Numbered from the stretch's first letter, positions 1-6,327 are shown. The stretch: DNA of 6,327 nt from Candidatus Dormiibacterota bacterium (GCA_027451645.1 DAIDIX010000104.1:1-6327), one strand, 5' to 3'. Translations and numbers: made by a program. The notes: generated from the letters alone by a model not told the origin.

Positions 1-1752
1 CGACTGGATGCGACCTTCCGTATTCGTAACTGTTCCTGCCTTTTCGAAGAAGCTGTGTCCTGGAATCACAACTGTCGCAAGCTCCGTCACAATGCTCTGC
101 ACATCCTCAATTGCGACAACAACTTCGCATGATGACAGTGCTTCCTTGAAACGTGATGCACCGATTTCCTCGACAAGATCGCTCCCATGTATGACAAGCA
201 TTGCCTTGATAGCATGATTCGTTGCAAGATCAAGGACCTGTCCAAGGTATTTTCCAGACTTCTTGGCCTTGACATACCCGGGAAGCAGATTCGGCTCAAC
301 TCCAAGATCCTTTGCTCCCCTGCCATTCACGGAACGGGTGATGGTGAGCTGTTTCACCTCCCTCCCCTTCTTTGTGAGCTCTCCACGAAGTGACGATGCA
401 ATGTCACGCTCATCCTCGTGGGCAACCACTCCAACGATTCCCTCTGCATGCACGGACAGCGCAACATCATGCACGTCACTGCCATCTTCACGAACACGAA
501 GAACCTTGACTCCACACTTTGTCTGCGCCTTGCGAAGACGGAGTGTGAGCACTGGCGACTCAGTCTCTGCATGTCCACCAACAACGATGACTGTGCCGCA
601 CTGTTCAATCTCTGCTATTCCCAGAGCATGCTCAGCAGGCGAAAGTTCCGGGAACTCTCGAATCGAGTGATTGAGGTGCTGGGTATCCAGAACCTGCCTG
701 CCAAGGTGCTGGATGAGCCACAGCTCCTCATTCGTGAGCTGCGGGGAAGCAAGTACTGCAATTGCACTGCCACCATGCTTCTCACGAATGCCAACAAGCT
801 GCTTTCCTGCTTCCACGTATGACTCTTCAATGGTGGTGAAGAGTTCCTTTTCTCCTTTCCGATGGATGGAGGGCCGATGGATCCGGGCACGCGAGTTCCA
901 CGAGGTCGCACTGTATCGTCCCCTGTCACACAGCCACATGTCATCGACAGCAGGATTGTCGCGAGATGCAAATCGACGCACCTCGAAATCCCTGCTGTCA
1001 ACGAAGATGTTGCAGCCGTATGCACAGCCCGGGCAGATGCTCGGTGTACGCTGGAGATCCCATGGTCGGCTTGTGAACCGGTACTGCTTGTGCGTCAGTG
1101 CACCAACTGGGCATACCTCTGGGAGATTCCCCTGGAATTCGGAAGTCAGCTGCCTGCCGTTGTATGTATCGACAACAGTCTTGATTCCGCGCTCCTGCAG
1201 GACAATCTCCTTCTCGCCAGTTATCTCATCGTAATACCGCACGCACCGCCAGCACAGGATGCACCGTTCCTGGTCAAGCTCGATCTTGTCGGAAAGGGAA
1301 TACGCCTTCTTCGCATGCACCTTGTCTTCCGTATTGAATCGGGAATCGTTGGGACCGTACCGGAACGCAAAATCCTGGAGATCGCACTCTCCTCCCCGAT
1401 CACACACCGGGCAGTCCAGAGGATGATTCTCGAGCAGGAACTCCAGCACTCCCTCACGCATCTTGCGCACACCAGCATTCTGTGTTGTCACTACCATTCC
1501 GTCAGAGACAACAGTGGCACATGCAGGCTGAAGTTTCGGCATCTTCTCGACATTCACAAGGCACATCCTGCAGACTGCAACTGGATCAAGCTTTGGATGG
1601 GCACAGTACACCGGGATATGGATGCCTGCAGCAAGAGCAGCATCCAGGAGAAGCGTGCCCTTTGGAACACGCACAGTCACCCCATCTATTGCAACTCCCA
1701 CTAGGCCATCATCAATGGCAGTCTCCTGAGCTGCACTGTTCTCCTCAGCCAT
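1..1752 (-). CDS. nuoG: NADH-quinone oxidoreductase subunit G (NuoG), N-terminal 584 residues, 3' end outside window
   Basis: NuoG is the large iron-sulfur subunit of the complex I peripheral arm; it carries electrons from NuoF towards NuoB. The frame is open from the ATG at 1752 to base 1 without a stop, giving 584 codons; the family usually runs to about 700-900 residues, so the C-terminus is missing. A ferredoxin-like domain (about residues 17-95) has C50, C61, C64 and C78 for the [2Fe-2S] cluster N1b. Next comes the His-Cys motif H110, C114, C117, C123 for N5, then C164, C167, C170 and C214 for N4. C240-x2-C243-x3-C247-x27-C275 opens the molybdopterin-oxidoreductase-like domain and fits the extra cluster N7, which only some bacteria keep. 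The rest, to residue 584, belongs to this degenerate, non-catalytic domain. The start follows a strong AAGGAGG site, 11 nt after the nuoF stop, so it is co-translated with nuoF. Identity is very secure. Confidence 0.96.
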   Translation of the reverse strand, partial: MAEENSAAQETAIDDGLVGVAIDGVTVRVPKGTLLLDAALAAGIHIPVYCAHPKLDPVAVCRMCLVNVEKMPKLQPACATVVSDGMVVTTQNAGVRKMREGVLEFLLENHPLDCPVCDRGGECDLQDFAFRYGPNDSRFNTEDKVHAKKAYSLSDKIELDQERCILCWRCVRYYDEITGEKEIVLQERGIKTVVDTYNGRQLTSEFQGNLPEVCPVGALTHKQYRFTSRPWDLQRTPSICPGCAYGCNIFVDSRDFEVRRFASRDNPAVDDMWLCDRGRYSATSWNSRARIHRPSIHRKGEKELFTTIEESYVEAGKQLVGIREKHGGSAIAVLASPQLTNEELWLIQHLGRQVLDTQHLNHSIREFPELSPAEHALGIAEIEQCGTVIVVGGHAETESPVLTLRLRKAQTKCGVKVLRVREDGSDVHDVALSVHAEGIVGVVAHEDERDIASSLRGELTKKGREVKQLTITRSVNGRGAKDLGVEPNLLPGYVKAKKSGKYLGQVLDLATNHAIKAMLVIHGSDLVEEIGASRFKEALSSCEVVVAIEDVQSIVTELATVVIPGHSFFEKAGTVTNTEGRIQS

Positions 1753-1758
1753 TCTCCC

Positions 1759-1765
1759 CCTCCTT
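1759..1765 (-). promoter_or_regulatory. Shine-Dalgarno site of nuoG
   Basis: On the minus strand AAGGAGG lies 6 nt before the nuoG ATG and is followed by a further GGG. Its first two bases are the last two of the nuoF TAA stop codon, so a ribosome ending nuoF is placed directly on the nuoG start. This site fixes the nuoG start. Confidence 0.8.
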
Positions 1766-3044
1766 AAACCATCACCACTGGATGGCGAACCGGGCATGCA
1801 GCTGCACCACAGTGAGAACGGAATTCCTCTCGGAATGCCTTGTATGCCGACATGACAAACCAGGTTGCAGTATCTCCCAATGGACAGAAGCACTTGCCAT
1901 TCATGTTGTCGCAGATATCCTCAAGCGTCGCGAGCTCCTCAAGTGTCGCTTCTCCTTGCTCAAGGCGGTGCATGAGCTTGGACTCGAAATATGTACCTTC
2001 CCTGCATGGAACGCACTTCCCACAGGATTCATGGTGGTAGAAGTCCACCAGACGCATCGACACATTCACCAAACAGGTTGTCTGATCCATGAAGACCATA
2101 GCGCCAGCACCAAGCGAGGATCCTGCCTTCGCCACAGCATCAAAGTCGAGTGGCAGATCAAGATGCTCAGGCAGGAGAATCTGCATGGAGCCACCACCCG
2201 GCTGAAATGCTTTGAGTTCACTTCCCTCAAGCATCCCCTGGCACTCTTCCTCAAGAAGTTCACGGATCGTCGTCCCCATGGCCATCTCGTACACGCCTGG
2301 CTTGTTGATATGGCCTGAGCAGCAGAAGAGACGGGTTCCTGCACTTGTCTCACAACCGATGGTCTTATACCATGCACCCCCACGTTCCATGATGTGCGGG
2401 AGAGTTGACAGTGTCTCAACGTTGTTGACAACTGTTGGCTGTCCATAGAGCCCCTTGATTGCAGGGAAGGGAGGCTTGAGGCGCGGTTGGCCCCGATATC
2501 CCTCGAGTGAGGAAAGAAGTGCTGTCTCCTCTCCACATATGTACGCTCCAGCTCCTCCATGAACAATAACTTCACAGTCGAAGTCCTTCCCCATGATCTT
2601 GCTGCCAACATACCCCTTGGCTCGAGCTTCCTCAACACACCGTTCCAGGGTGAGGCGCTGGTCATGGTACTCGCCACGAATGTAGATGAAGGCATGGTGC
2701 ACCTGGAGCGCATACGCTGCAATCAGCAGTCCCTCAATGAGCTGATGGGGATTCGTGTCGATGAGGTAACGGTCCTTGAAGCACCCTGGCTCCGACTCAT
2801 CAGCATTGCAGCAGAGATATCGCGGGAATACATCCTTTGGCAGAAATGACCATTTTGTTCCAGTGGGGAATGCTGCACCACCACGGCCACGGAGTCCAGA
2901 AGCCTTGACTTCTTCAATGATGGCATCGGGGGTCATTCCCAGCGTCTTGCGGAGGGCCTGATATCCGCCTGTGCGCTCATAGCCCTTGAGAGTATCGAGC
3001 CCATCTTCTCCAACGTGTGCTGTGAGCAGTCTGTGTTCAGCCAT
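1764..3044 (-). CDS. nuoF: NADH-quinone oxidoreductase subunit F (NuoF), NADH- and FMN-binding
   Basis: NuoF is the entry point for electrons: it oxidises NADH, passes a hydride to FMN, and hands electrons to the [4Fe-4S] cluster N3 in the cytoplasmic tip of complex I. The 426-residue protein is full length for the family. The glycine-rich FMN/NADH loop G-L-R-G-R-G-G-A-A-F-P is at residues 50-60, the N-A-D-E-S-E-P acidic nucleotide-binding motif at 80-86, and the second glycine-rich stretch G-A-G-A-Y-I-C-G-E-E-T at 164-174. The SLBB-like middle domain follows at about 240-325. N3 is bound by C341, C344, C347 (E-S-C-G-K-C-V-P-C-R-E-G) and C387. The protein has 19 cysteines; several, including C88 in the usual G-T/S-F position and the pair C412/C417 near the C-terminus, are not cluster ligands. 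It starts 20 nt after nuoE with a GAGG site 6 nt before the ATG. Identity is very secure. Confidence 0.98.
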   Translation of the reverse strand: MAEHRLLTAHVGEDGLDTLKGYERTGGYQALRKTLGMTPDAIIEEVKASGLRGRGGAAFPTGTKWSFLPKDVFPRYLCCNADESEPGCFKDRYLIDTNPHQLIEGLLIAAYALQVHHAFIYIRGEYHDQRLTLERCVEEARAKGYVGSKIMGKDFDCEVIVHGGAGAYICGEETALLSSLEGYRGQPRLKPPFPAIKGLYGQPTVVNNVETLSTLPHIMERGGAWYKTIGCETSAGTRLFCCSGHINKPGVYEMAMGTTIRELLEEECQGMLEGSELKAFQPGGGSMQILLPEHLDLPLDFDAVAKAGSSLGAGAMVFMDQTTCLVNVSMRLVDFYHHESCGKCVPCREGTYFESKLMHRLEQGEATLEELATLEDICDNMNGKCFCPLGDTATWFVMSAYKAFREEFRSHCGAAACPVRHPVVMV

Positions 3045-3050
3045 GAATAT

Positions 3051-3054
3051 CCTC
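3051..3054 (-). promoter_or_regulatory. Shine-Dalgarno site of nuoF
   Basis: GAGG on the minus strand is 6 nt before the nuoF ATG, inside the 20-nt nuoE-nuoF gap. It supports the ATG at 3044, whose product begins M-A-E-H-R-L-L-T, a usual distance ahead of the FMN loop. Confidence 0.6.
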
Positions 3055-3064
3055 GCAGTACATT

Positions 3065-3664
3065 CTATCGTTTCGCAGAACGACGTCGACCCTTCCTGGG
3101 CTCCGATTCCCCATTCTCCGATGTCGGCTCTGCATGCGCGTGAGCCTCGTGTGCATCCGCTGCACCATGATGTGCCTCCCCATGAGAAGGAAGGTACTTC
3201 TCCGTATGCTCAAGGAGATCGTCAATCTCCTCAGCTGTGAGATTCTCGACAAAATGGTGGTCGAGCTGCATGGCAGGACCGTAGCCGCATGCACCGAGGC
3301 ACTCGACTGTCTGCTCCCAGGTCATCGTTCCATCCGCCGAGGTGGAGCCTGATGGACCAATGCGCGACTCAAGACGCTCAACAACCCCATCGGAACCTCG
3401 AAGTGCGCATGACACATTCGTGCACACAAGGAGGAAGTGCCTTCCCCGTGGTTTGAGTGCAAACATTGAATAGAACGTTGCAACGGATTCCACCTCGCTC
3501 GGCGTAATGCTGAGAAGGTCTGCAATGTCTGCAAACCGTTCTGCACTGATGTACCCTTCTGCTTCCTGCACAGCCCAGAGTGCAGGTATGACTGCGCTTC
3601 GTGGCTGAGGATAGCGGTCCCGGAGTGCAGTGATCGTTGATCGAAGAGAATCAGTAAGTGCCAT
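3065..3664 (-). CDS. nuoE: NADH-quinone oxidoreductase subunit E (NuoE), [2Fe-2S] N1a protein
   Basis: NuoE is the thioredoxin-fold partner of NuoF in the NADH dehydrogenase module and carries the off-path [2Fe-2S] cluster N1a. The 199-residue product has the helical N-terminal part (about 1-70, with P-A-L-W-A-V-Q-E-A-E-G-Y-I and V-A-T-F-Y-S-M-F) and a thioredoxin-like domain with ligands C81, C86, C122 and C126 (C-x4-C and C-L-G-A-C). The conserved core ends near residue 160. The remaining 39 residues form an extra tail: histidine- and alanine-rich at 161-178 (six His), then acidic, then strongly basic at the end (R-K-G-R-R-R-S-A-K-R). Its ATG shares one base with the nuoD stop (TGATG), which suggests translational coupling; the only upstream G-run (GGGGG at 3678-3682) is rather distant. 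Identity is very secure; the function of the tail is unknown. Confidence 0.97.
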   Translation of the reverse strand: MALTDSLRSTITALRDRYPQPRSAVIPALWAVQEAEGYISAERFADIADLLSITPSEVESVATFYSMFALKPRGRHFLLVCTNVSCALRGSDGVVERLESRIGPSGSTSADGTMTWEQTVECLGACGYGPAMQLDHHFVENLTAEEIDDLLEHTEKYLPSHGEAHHGAADAHEAHAHAEPTSENGESEPRKGRRRSAKR

Positions 3665-4905
3665 CAGCGGTCTACATCCCCCAAGACTATGTCAATCGAT
3701 CCAATGATTGCGACAGTATCTGCAATGAGGTGCCCCCGTGCCATGCTGGGCAGTCCTGCAAGATTGCTGAATGACGGAGCTCGCACCTTGCACCGATATG
3801 GTCGGTTGCTTCCATCACTCACAATGTAGTAGCCAAGTTCACCGCGTGCAGACTCGATGGCAGTGTACGTCGTCCCTTTTGGAGGATGCATGCCCTCAGT
3901 CACAAGCTTGAAGTGGTTGATGAGGGCCTCCATGCTGGTATTGATCTCATTCCGTGGGGGTGGAGACACTTTCCGGTTCATTGATGTGACCGGGCCCTCA
4001 GGAAGCTTCTCCAGAGCCTGGGCAATGATGCCGAGCGATTCACGCATCTCCTGCATTCGGCAGAGGTACCTGTCATAGACATCCCCATTGGTCCCTATCG
4101 GAACATCAAAGGCGAATTCATCGTACCCGCAGTATGGCTGAGCCTTCCTGAGGTCATAGGGAATTCCTGAGCCACGAAGGCTCGGTCCAGTGAGGCCATA
4201 CGAAACTGCATCTTCCTTTGAGATCACACCGATGCCGATTGTCCTATCCCGGAAAATCGGATTGTTCGTCACGAGAAGGTCATACTCGTCAAATGCCCTG
4301 GGGAAAGTATCGAGCACATTCTGCACCATTGCGACAAACCCATCAGGCACATCAGCCATGAGTCCGCCAATACGAATGAATGATGTATGCATGCGCACGC
4401 CACTTATGAACTCGTTGATGTCGAGGATTGTTTCACGCTCACGCCATGCATACATGAACGGGGATGTCGCCCCCATATCCATTGCACTTGTCCCGAACCA
4501 GATGAGATGGCTTGCTATGCGAGTGAGTTCGGAGAGAATTACGCGAAGATACCGTGCGCGTTCAGGCACCTCTATGCCAAGCATCTTCTCGACTGCAAGG
4601 GCAAATCCGAGATTGTTGAGCATCGGTCCAAGGTAATCCATGCGGTCCGTATACGGAACGCACTGCCAGTAGGTATGGGACTCGAACGATTTCTCAAAAC
4701 CGGTATGGAGATATCCAATGTCTGGTCGGCACTCGCGCACCACCTCGCCATCAAGATCGAGTACAAGACGAAGCACCCCGTGAGTTGATGGATGCTGGGG
4801 ACCCATGTTGAGTTCCATCGTTCCATCTTCGAGCTGCGTTGCATCGATGGCACTGTTCTCGGGATCAAGACCGACAGCTGCACGACCGCGAGCAAATTCG
4901 TCCAT
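3664..4905 (-). CDS. nuoD: NADH-quinone oxidoreductase subunit D (NuoD, 49 kDa-type)
   Basis: NuoD forms the quinone-reaction pocket with NuoB and descends from the large subunit of [NiFe] hydrogenases, without the metal ligands. With the preferred start it has 413 residues, normal for an unfused NuoD. M-G-P-Q-H-P-S-T-H-G (34-43) is the loop whose histidines face the quinone, and D-R-M-D-Y (87-91) supplies the conserved quinone-binding tyrosine, Y91. E-L-T-R-I-A-S-H-L (126-134), R-G-E-L-G-Y-Y-I-V-S-D-G (354-365) and the C-terminal G-D-V-D-R are also family hallmarks. Two starts are possible. A GTG at 4932, overlapping the nuoC TAG, would add nine residues (M-A-H-D-N-R-G-G-G). I prefer the ATG at 4905, because the G-rich Shine-Dalgarno tract lies just before it and would itself encode the three glycines of the longer form. 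The gene is separate from nuoC, unlike the nuoCD fusion of enterobacteria. Confidence 0.96.
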   Translation of the reverse strand: MDEFARGRAAVGLDPENSAIDATQLEDGTMELNMGPQHPSTHGVLRLVLDLDGEVVRECRPDIGYLHTGFEKSFESHTYWQCVPYTDRMDYLGPMLNNLGFALAVEKMLGIEVPERARYLRVILSELTRIASHLIWFGTSAMDMGATSPFMYAWRERETILDINEFISGVRMHTSFIRIGGLMADVPDGFVAMVQNVLDTFPRAFDEYDLLVTNNPIFRDRTIGIGVISKEDAVSYGLTGPSLRGSGIPYDLRKAQPYCGYDEFAFDVPIGTNGDVYDRYLCRMQEMRESLGIIAQALEKLPEGPVTSMNRKVSPPPRNEINTSMEALINHFKLVTEGMHPPKGTTYTAIESARGELGYYIVSDGSNRPYRCKVRAPSFSNLAGLPSMARGHLIADTVAIIGSIDIVLGDVDR

Positions 4906-4906
4906 T

Positions 4907-4916
4907 CCCCCTCCCC
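4907..4916 (-). promoter_or_regulatory. Shine-Dalgarno tract of nuoD (preferred ATG start)
   Basis: GGGGAGGGGG on the minus strand ends 1 nt before the ATG at 4905, with its GGAGG core 4 nt away. It resembles the tract ahead of nuoG (GGAGGGGG). The spacing is a little short, and the rival GTG at 4932 has GGGGAG about 8 nt upstream inside nuoC, so the choice is not certain. Confidence 0.55.
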
Positions 4917-4931
4917 TGTTGTCGTGTGCCA

Positions 4932-5510
4932 CTATTCCATCTCCCCAGGCATCGTGTCTGGCCGCTGCGATTCCTGGAGGGCCCAGTCCAGATTGTGGGT
5001 AAATGCAACAGGTTCTCCGAACGAGATGTAGTCCTTCCTGAGGGGATGACCCTCCCAGTCGCTGGGAAGCAGAATCCGCTTGAGATCATGATGGCCATCG
5101 AACACGATTCCAAAAAGATCGTACGTTTCCCTCTCATGCCAGTCCATGCCTGCATACACATCCTCAAGGGTGGGCACATGGGGATCCTTCTCTGTGACTC
5201 GGACAACAATCTGGATCACATCATTAAAGGAAAGGGACCGGAGCACATAGACCACATCGAATCGTGGAAGATCCGGTTCCCTGTCAGGATAGTCGACTGC
5301 AGTGACGAGAACAGGCAGGTTGTAGAGTGCCTCGTGGTGGTCCCTAAGAAGCTTGACGACTGCAACGAGGTCACTTCGGTCAATGACTACAGTGCGTTCA
5401 TTGCAGGACACATGTTCCTCAAGGAGAGCATTCGGCATGGTCCTTTTCAGGAGATCACGGGCTCTCGTACCTGCAAAAATTGCAGCAGATGCTTCCTGAG
5501 TGTCAGTCAC
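4932..5510 (-). CDS. nuoC: NADH-quinone oxidoreductase subunit C (NuoC, 30 kDa-type)
   Basis: NuoC is a structural subunit without cofactors in the hydrophilic connecting module; it packs against NuoD and NuoB. The product is 192 residues, within the usual range of unfused NuoC. The family signature sits at residues 124-161: W-H-E-R-E-T-Y-D-L-F-G-I, then F-D-G-H-H-D-L-K-R-I-L, then D-W-E-G-H-P-L-R-K-D-Y. The N-terminal half (about 1-110) is the less conserved alpha/beta domain. Translation begins at a GTG that overlaps the nuoB TGA by 4 nt (GTGA), the usual sign of coupled translation, and GGGGG lies 8 nt upstream at 5519-5523. The TAG stop is followed by nuoD. Identity is very secure. Confidence 0.97.
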   Translation of the reverse strand: MTDTQEASAAIFAGTRARDLLKRTMPNALLEEHVSCNERTVVIDRSDLVAVVKLLRDHHEALYNLPVLVTAVDYPDREPDLPRFDVVYVLRSLSFNDVIQIVVRVTEKDPHVPTLEDVYAGMDWHERETYDLFGIVFDGHHDLKRILLPSDWEGHPLRKDYISFGEPVAFTHNLDWALQESQRPDTMPGEME

Positions 5511-6082
5511 GCCATGTTCCCCCAGAGCTTTGGATCCTGCTCCTTGGCAATCTTCTTCTGAAGCTTGACGACTGCATCAAGAAGGCTCTCTGGTCGTGGT
5601 GGACACCCCGGGATGAAGATGTCGACTGGCACCACTTTGTCCACTCCCTGCACAATGGCATAGTTGTTAAACATTCCACCGCTGGAAGCGCAGGCCCCCA
5701 TGCTGATCACCCATTTGGGTTCTGCCATCTGGTCATATACCTGACGCAGTACTGGAGCCATCTTCTGGGACACTCGGCCAGCCACAATCATGACATCGGA
5801 CTGTCTTGGCGAAGCGCGAAATACTTCTGAACCGAATCGTGCCATGTCATACCGTGCTGCACCTGTTCCCATCATCTCGATGGCACAGCAGGCAAGTCCG
5901 AAGAGAGCAGGCCACAGTGAGCTGTACCTTCCCCACTTCACTACCTTGTCAAGGGTTGTCGTGATGAACCCGCTCTGCACTGCAAGCCGTTCACCCTCGA
6001 GCGATCGTGGAAGGGCAATCGACCCTTCATCGCTCGCACGCAACCATGGCTCAGCTACTGCCGGAAGGATATGATCATTCAT
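5507..6082 (-). CDS. nuoB: NADH-quinone oxidoreductase subunit B (NuoB, PSST-type), N2 cluster protein
   Basis: NuoB holds the [4Fe-4S] cluster N2, the last redox centre before quinone, at the junction of the peripheral and membrane arms. The 191-residue product is full length. N2 ligands are the tandem pair C65-C66 (G-L-A-C-C-A-I-E-M-M), C131 (M-G-A-C-A-S-S-G-G-M-F) and C160 (I-P-G-C-P-P-R-P-E). A-G-R-V-S-Q-K-M-A-P (101-110) is the variant with Arg and Ser that I associate with actinobacterial and Deinococcota-type homologues, where proteobacteria usually have A-G-T-x-T/F-x-K-M-A-P. The ATG start overlaps the 3' end of nuoA by 8 nt; the only Shine-Dalgarno-like bases are a weak GGGA just upstream, so expression probably depends on coupling to nuoA. 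Identity is very secure. Confidence 0.98.
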   Translation of the reverse strand: MNDHILPAVAEPWLRASDEGSIALPRSLEGERLAVQSGFITTTLDKVVKWGRYSSLWPALFGLACCAIEMMGTGAARYDMARFGSEVFRASPRQSDVMIVAGRVSQKMAPVLRQVYDQMAEPKWVISMGACASSGGMFNNYAIVQGVDKVVPVDIFIPGCPPRPESLLDAVVKLQKKIAKEQDPKLWGNMA

Positions 6083-6327
6083 CCCACTTCAGCGCCCCCT
6101 TGCGCCACACATACACAAGGCCCAGGAAGAGTGTCGCTATGAAAACACCCATCTCAATAATGCCAAATACCTTGAGTTCCCGGACAATGGTAGCCCATGG
6201 GAAGAGAAAGACAGATTCGACATCGAACACAATGAAGAGCATAGCAGTGACATAGAAGCCGATCGCGAATCGCCTGTGTGCCTGCTCGGCCGGCACAATG
6301 CCGGACTCATATGGCACATCCTTCGCT
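6075..6327 (-). CDS. nuoA: NADH-quinone oxidoreductase subunit A (NuoA), C-terminal 83 residues, 5' end outside window
   Basis: NuoA is a small membrane subunit of complex I (normally about 115-140 residues, three transmembrane helices) beside the quinone channel. The frame is open to the window edge and reads A-K-D-V-P-Y-E-S-G-I-V-P there, the conserved cytoplasmic loop between helices 1 and 2, so helix 1 and the true start lie beyond the window. The remaining parts are helix 2 (F-Y-V-T-A-M-L-F-I-V-F-D-V-E-S-V-F-L-F-P-W-A) with the conserved Asp-Val-Glu pair, helix 3 (I-I-E-M-G-V-F-I-A-T-L-F-L-G-L-V-Y-V-W), and the terminal R-K-G-A-L-K-W-D-E. A GTG at 6317 is the valine of V-P-Y-E-S-G, not a plausible start. 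nuoA is conventionally first in nuo operons, so the promoter is likely a short way upstream, outside the window. Confidence 0.95.
   Translation of the reverse strand, partial: AKDVPYESGIVPAEQAHRRFAIGFYVTAMLFIVFDVESVFLFPWATIVRELKVFGIIEMGVFIATLFLGLVYVWRKGALKWDE

Noticed and set aside
615..1478. Shorter minus-strand frames at 615-1025 and 1221-1478
   Set aside because: Both are alternative frames within nuoG, which reads continuously through the region with all ligand cysteines in order.
862..1704. 280-codon open frame on the plus strand
   Set aside because: It lies wholly antisense to nuoG, whose cluster motifs are clear in this stretch. The translation has no recognisable domain, and no Shine-Dalgarno site precedes it.
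1753..1763. Possible terminator or promoter between nuoF and nuoG
   Set aside because: The gap is only 11 nt and is filled by the Shine-Dalgarno site; there is no room for a stem-loop or promoter.
1482..2318. 278-codon open frame on the plus strand
   Set aside because: It is antisense to the 3' part of nuoF and the 5' part of nuoG, is rich in His, Gln and Ser in the way shadow frames are, and shows no family motif.
2066..2722. 218-codon minus-strand frame overlapping nuoF
   Set aside because: It is an out-of-frame shadow inside nuoF; the nuoF frame carries all the NADH, FMN and cluster motifs.
4839..5561. 240-codon open frame on the plus strand
   Set aside because: It is antisense across nuoB, nuoC and nuoD, three well-supported genes, and has no domain signal.
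6075..6317. A complete 80-residue NuoA starting at the GTG at 6317
   Set aside because: That codon is the Val of the conserved V-P-Y-E-S-G loop; the frame continues to the window edge as A-K-D, and helix 1 would be missing. The gene is cut by the window, not short.

Overview
The window holds one tightly packed stretch of a bacterial respiratory complex I operon, read entirely on the minus strand. Transcription runs from the high-coordinate end to the low-coordinate end in the order nuoA (5' end outside the window), nuoB, nuoC, nuoD, nuoE, nuoF, nuoG (3' end outside the window). Every gene was recognised from family motifs. Almost every base is coding: the junctions are overlaps of 8 nt (A/B), 4 nt (B/C) and 1 nt (D/E), or gaps of 26 nt (C/D, with the preferred start), 20 nt (E/F) and 11 nt (F/G). 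No promoter, terminator, RNA gene, mobile element, repeat or CRISPR array is visible, so the control signals must lie outside.

The encoded proteins cover the peripheral arm of the proton-pumping NADH:quinone oxidoreductase (EC 7.1.1.2) and its anchor. NuoE, NuoF and NuoG form the NADH dehydrogenase module: NADH gives electrons to FMN in NuoF, and they pass through N3 (NuoF) and N1b, N4 and N5 (NuoG), with N1a on NuoE as a side cluster. NuoB carries the terminal cluster N2, which reduces quinone in the NuoB/NuoD pocket; NuoC braces the connecting module; NuoA is a membrane subunit next to the quinone site. Ligand residues for N1a, N3, N1b, N5, N4, N7 and N2 are all present, so the module looks intact and functional. 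The rest of the membrane arm (nuoH onward) would be expected downstream of nuoG, outside the window.

The organism is a bacterium with separate nuoC and nuoD genes and moderate GC content (a little above half by eye). The wording of NuoB (A-G-R-V-S-Q-K-M-A-P), NuoD and NuoE resembles Actinobacteriota, Chloroflexota and Deinococcota homologues more than Proteobacteria. This is a low-confidence placement made from memory of family sequences. Alanine codons lean to GCA.

I found no undescribed system here. The points worth a second look are modest: a histidine-rich then basic tail on NuoE, unusual cysteines in NuoF, the retained off-path cluster N7 in NuoG, the choice of NuoD start, and G-run Shine-Dalgarno-like tracts ahead of several starts.
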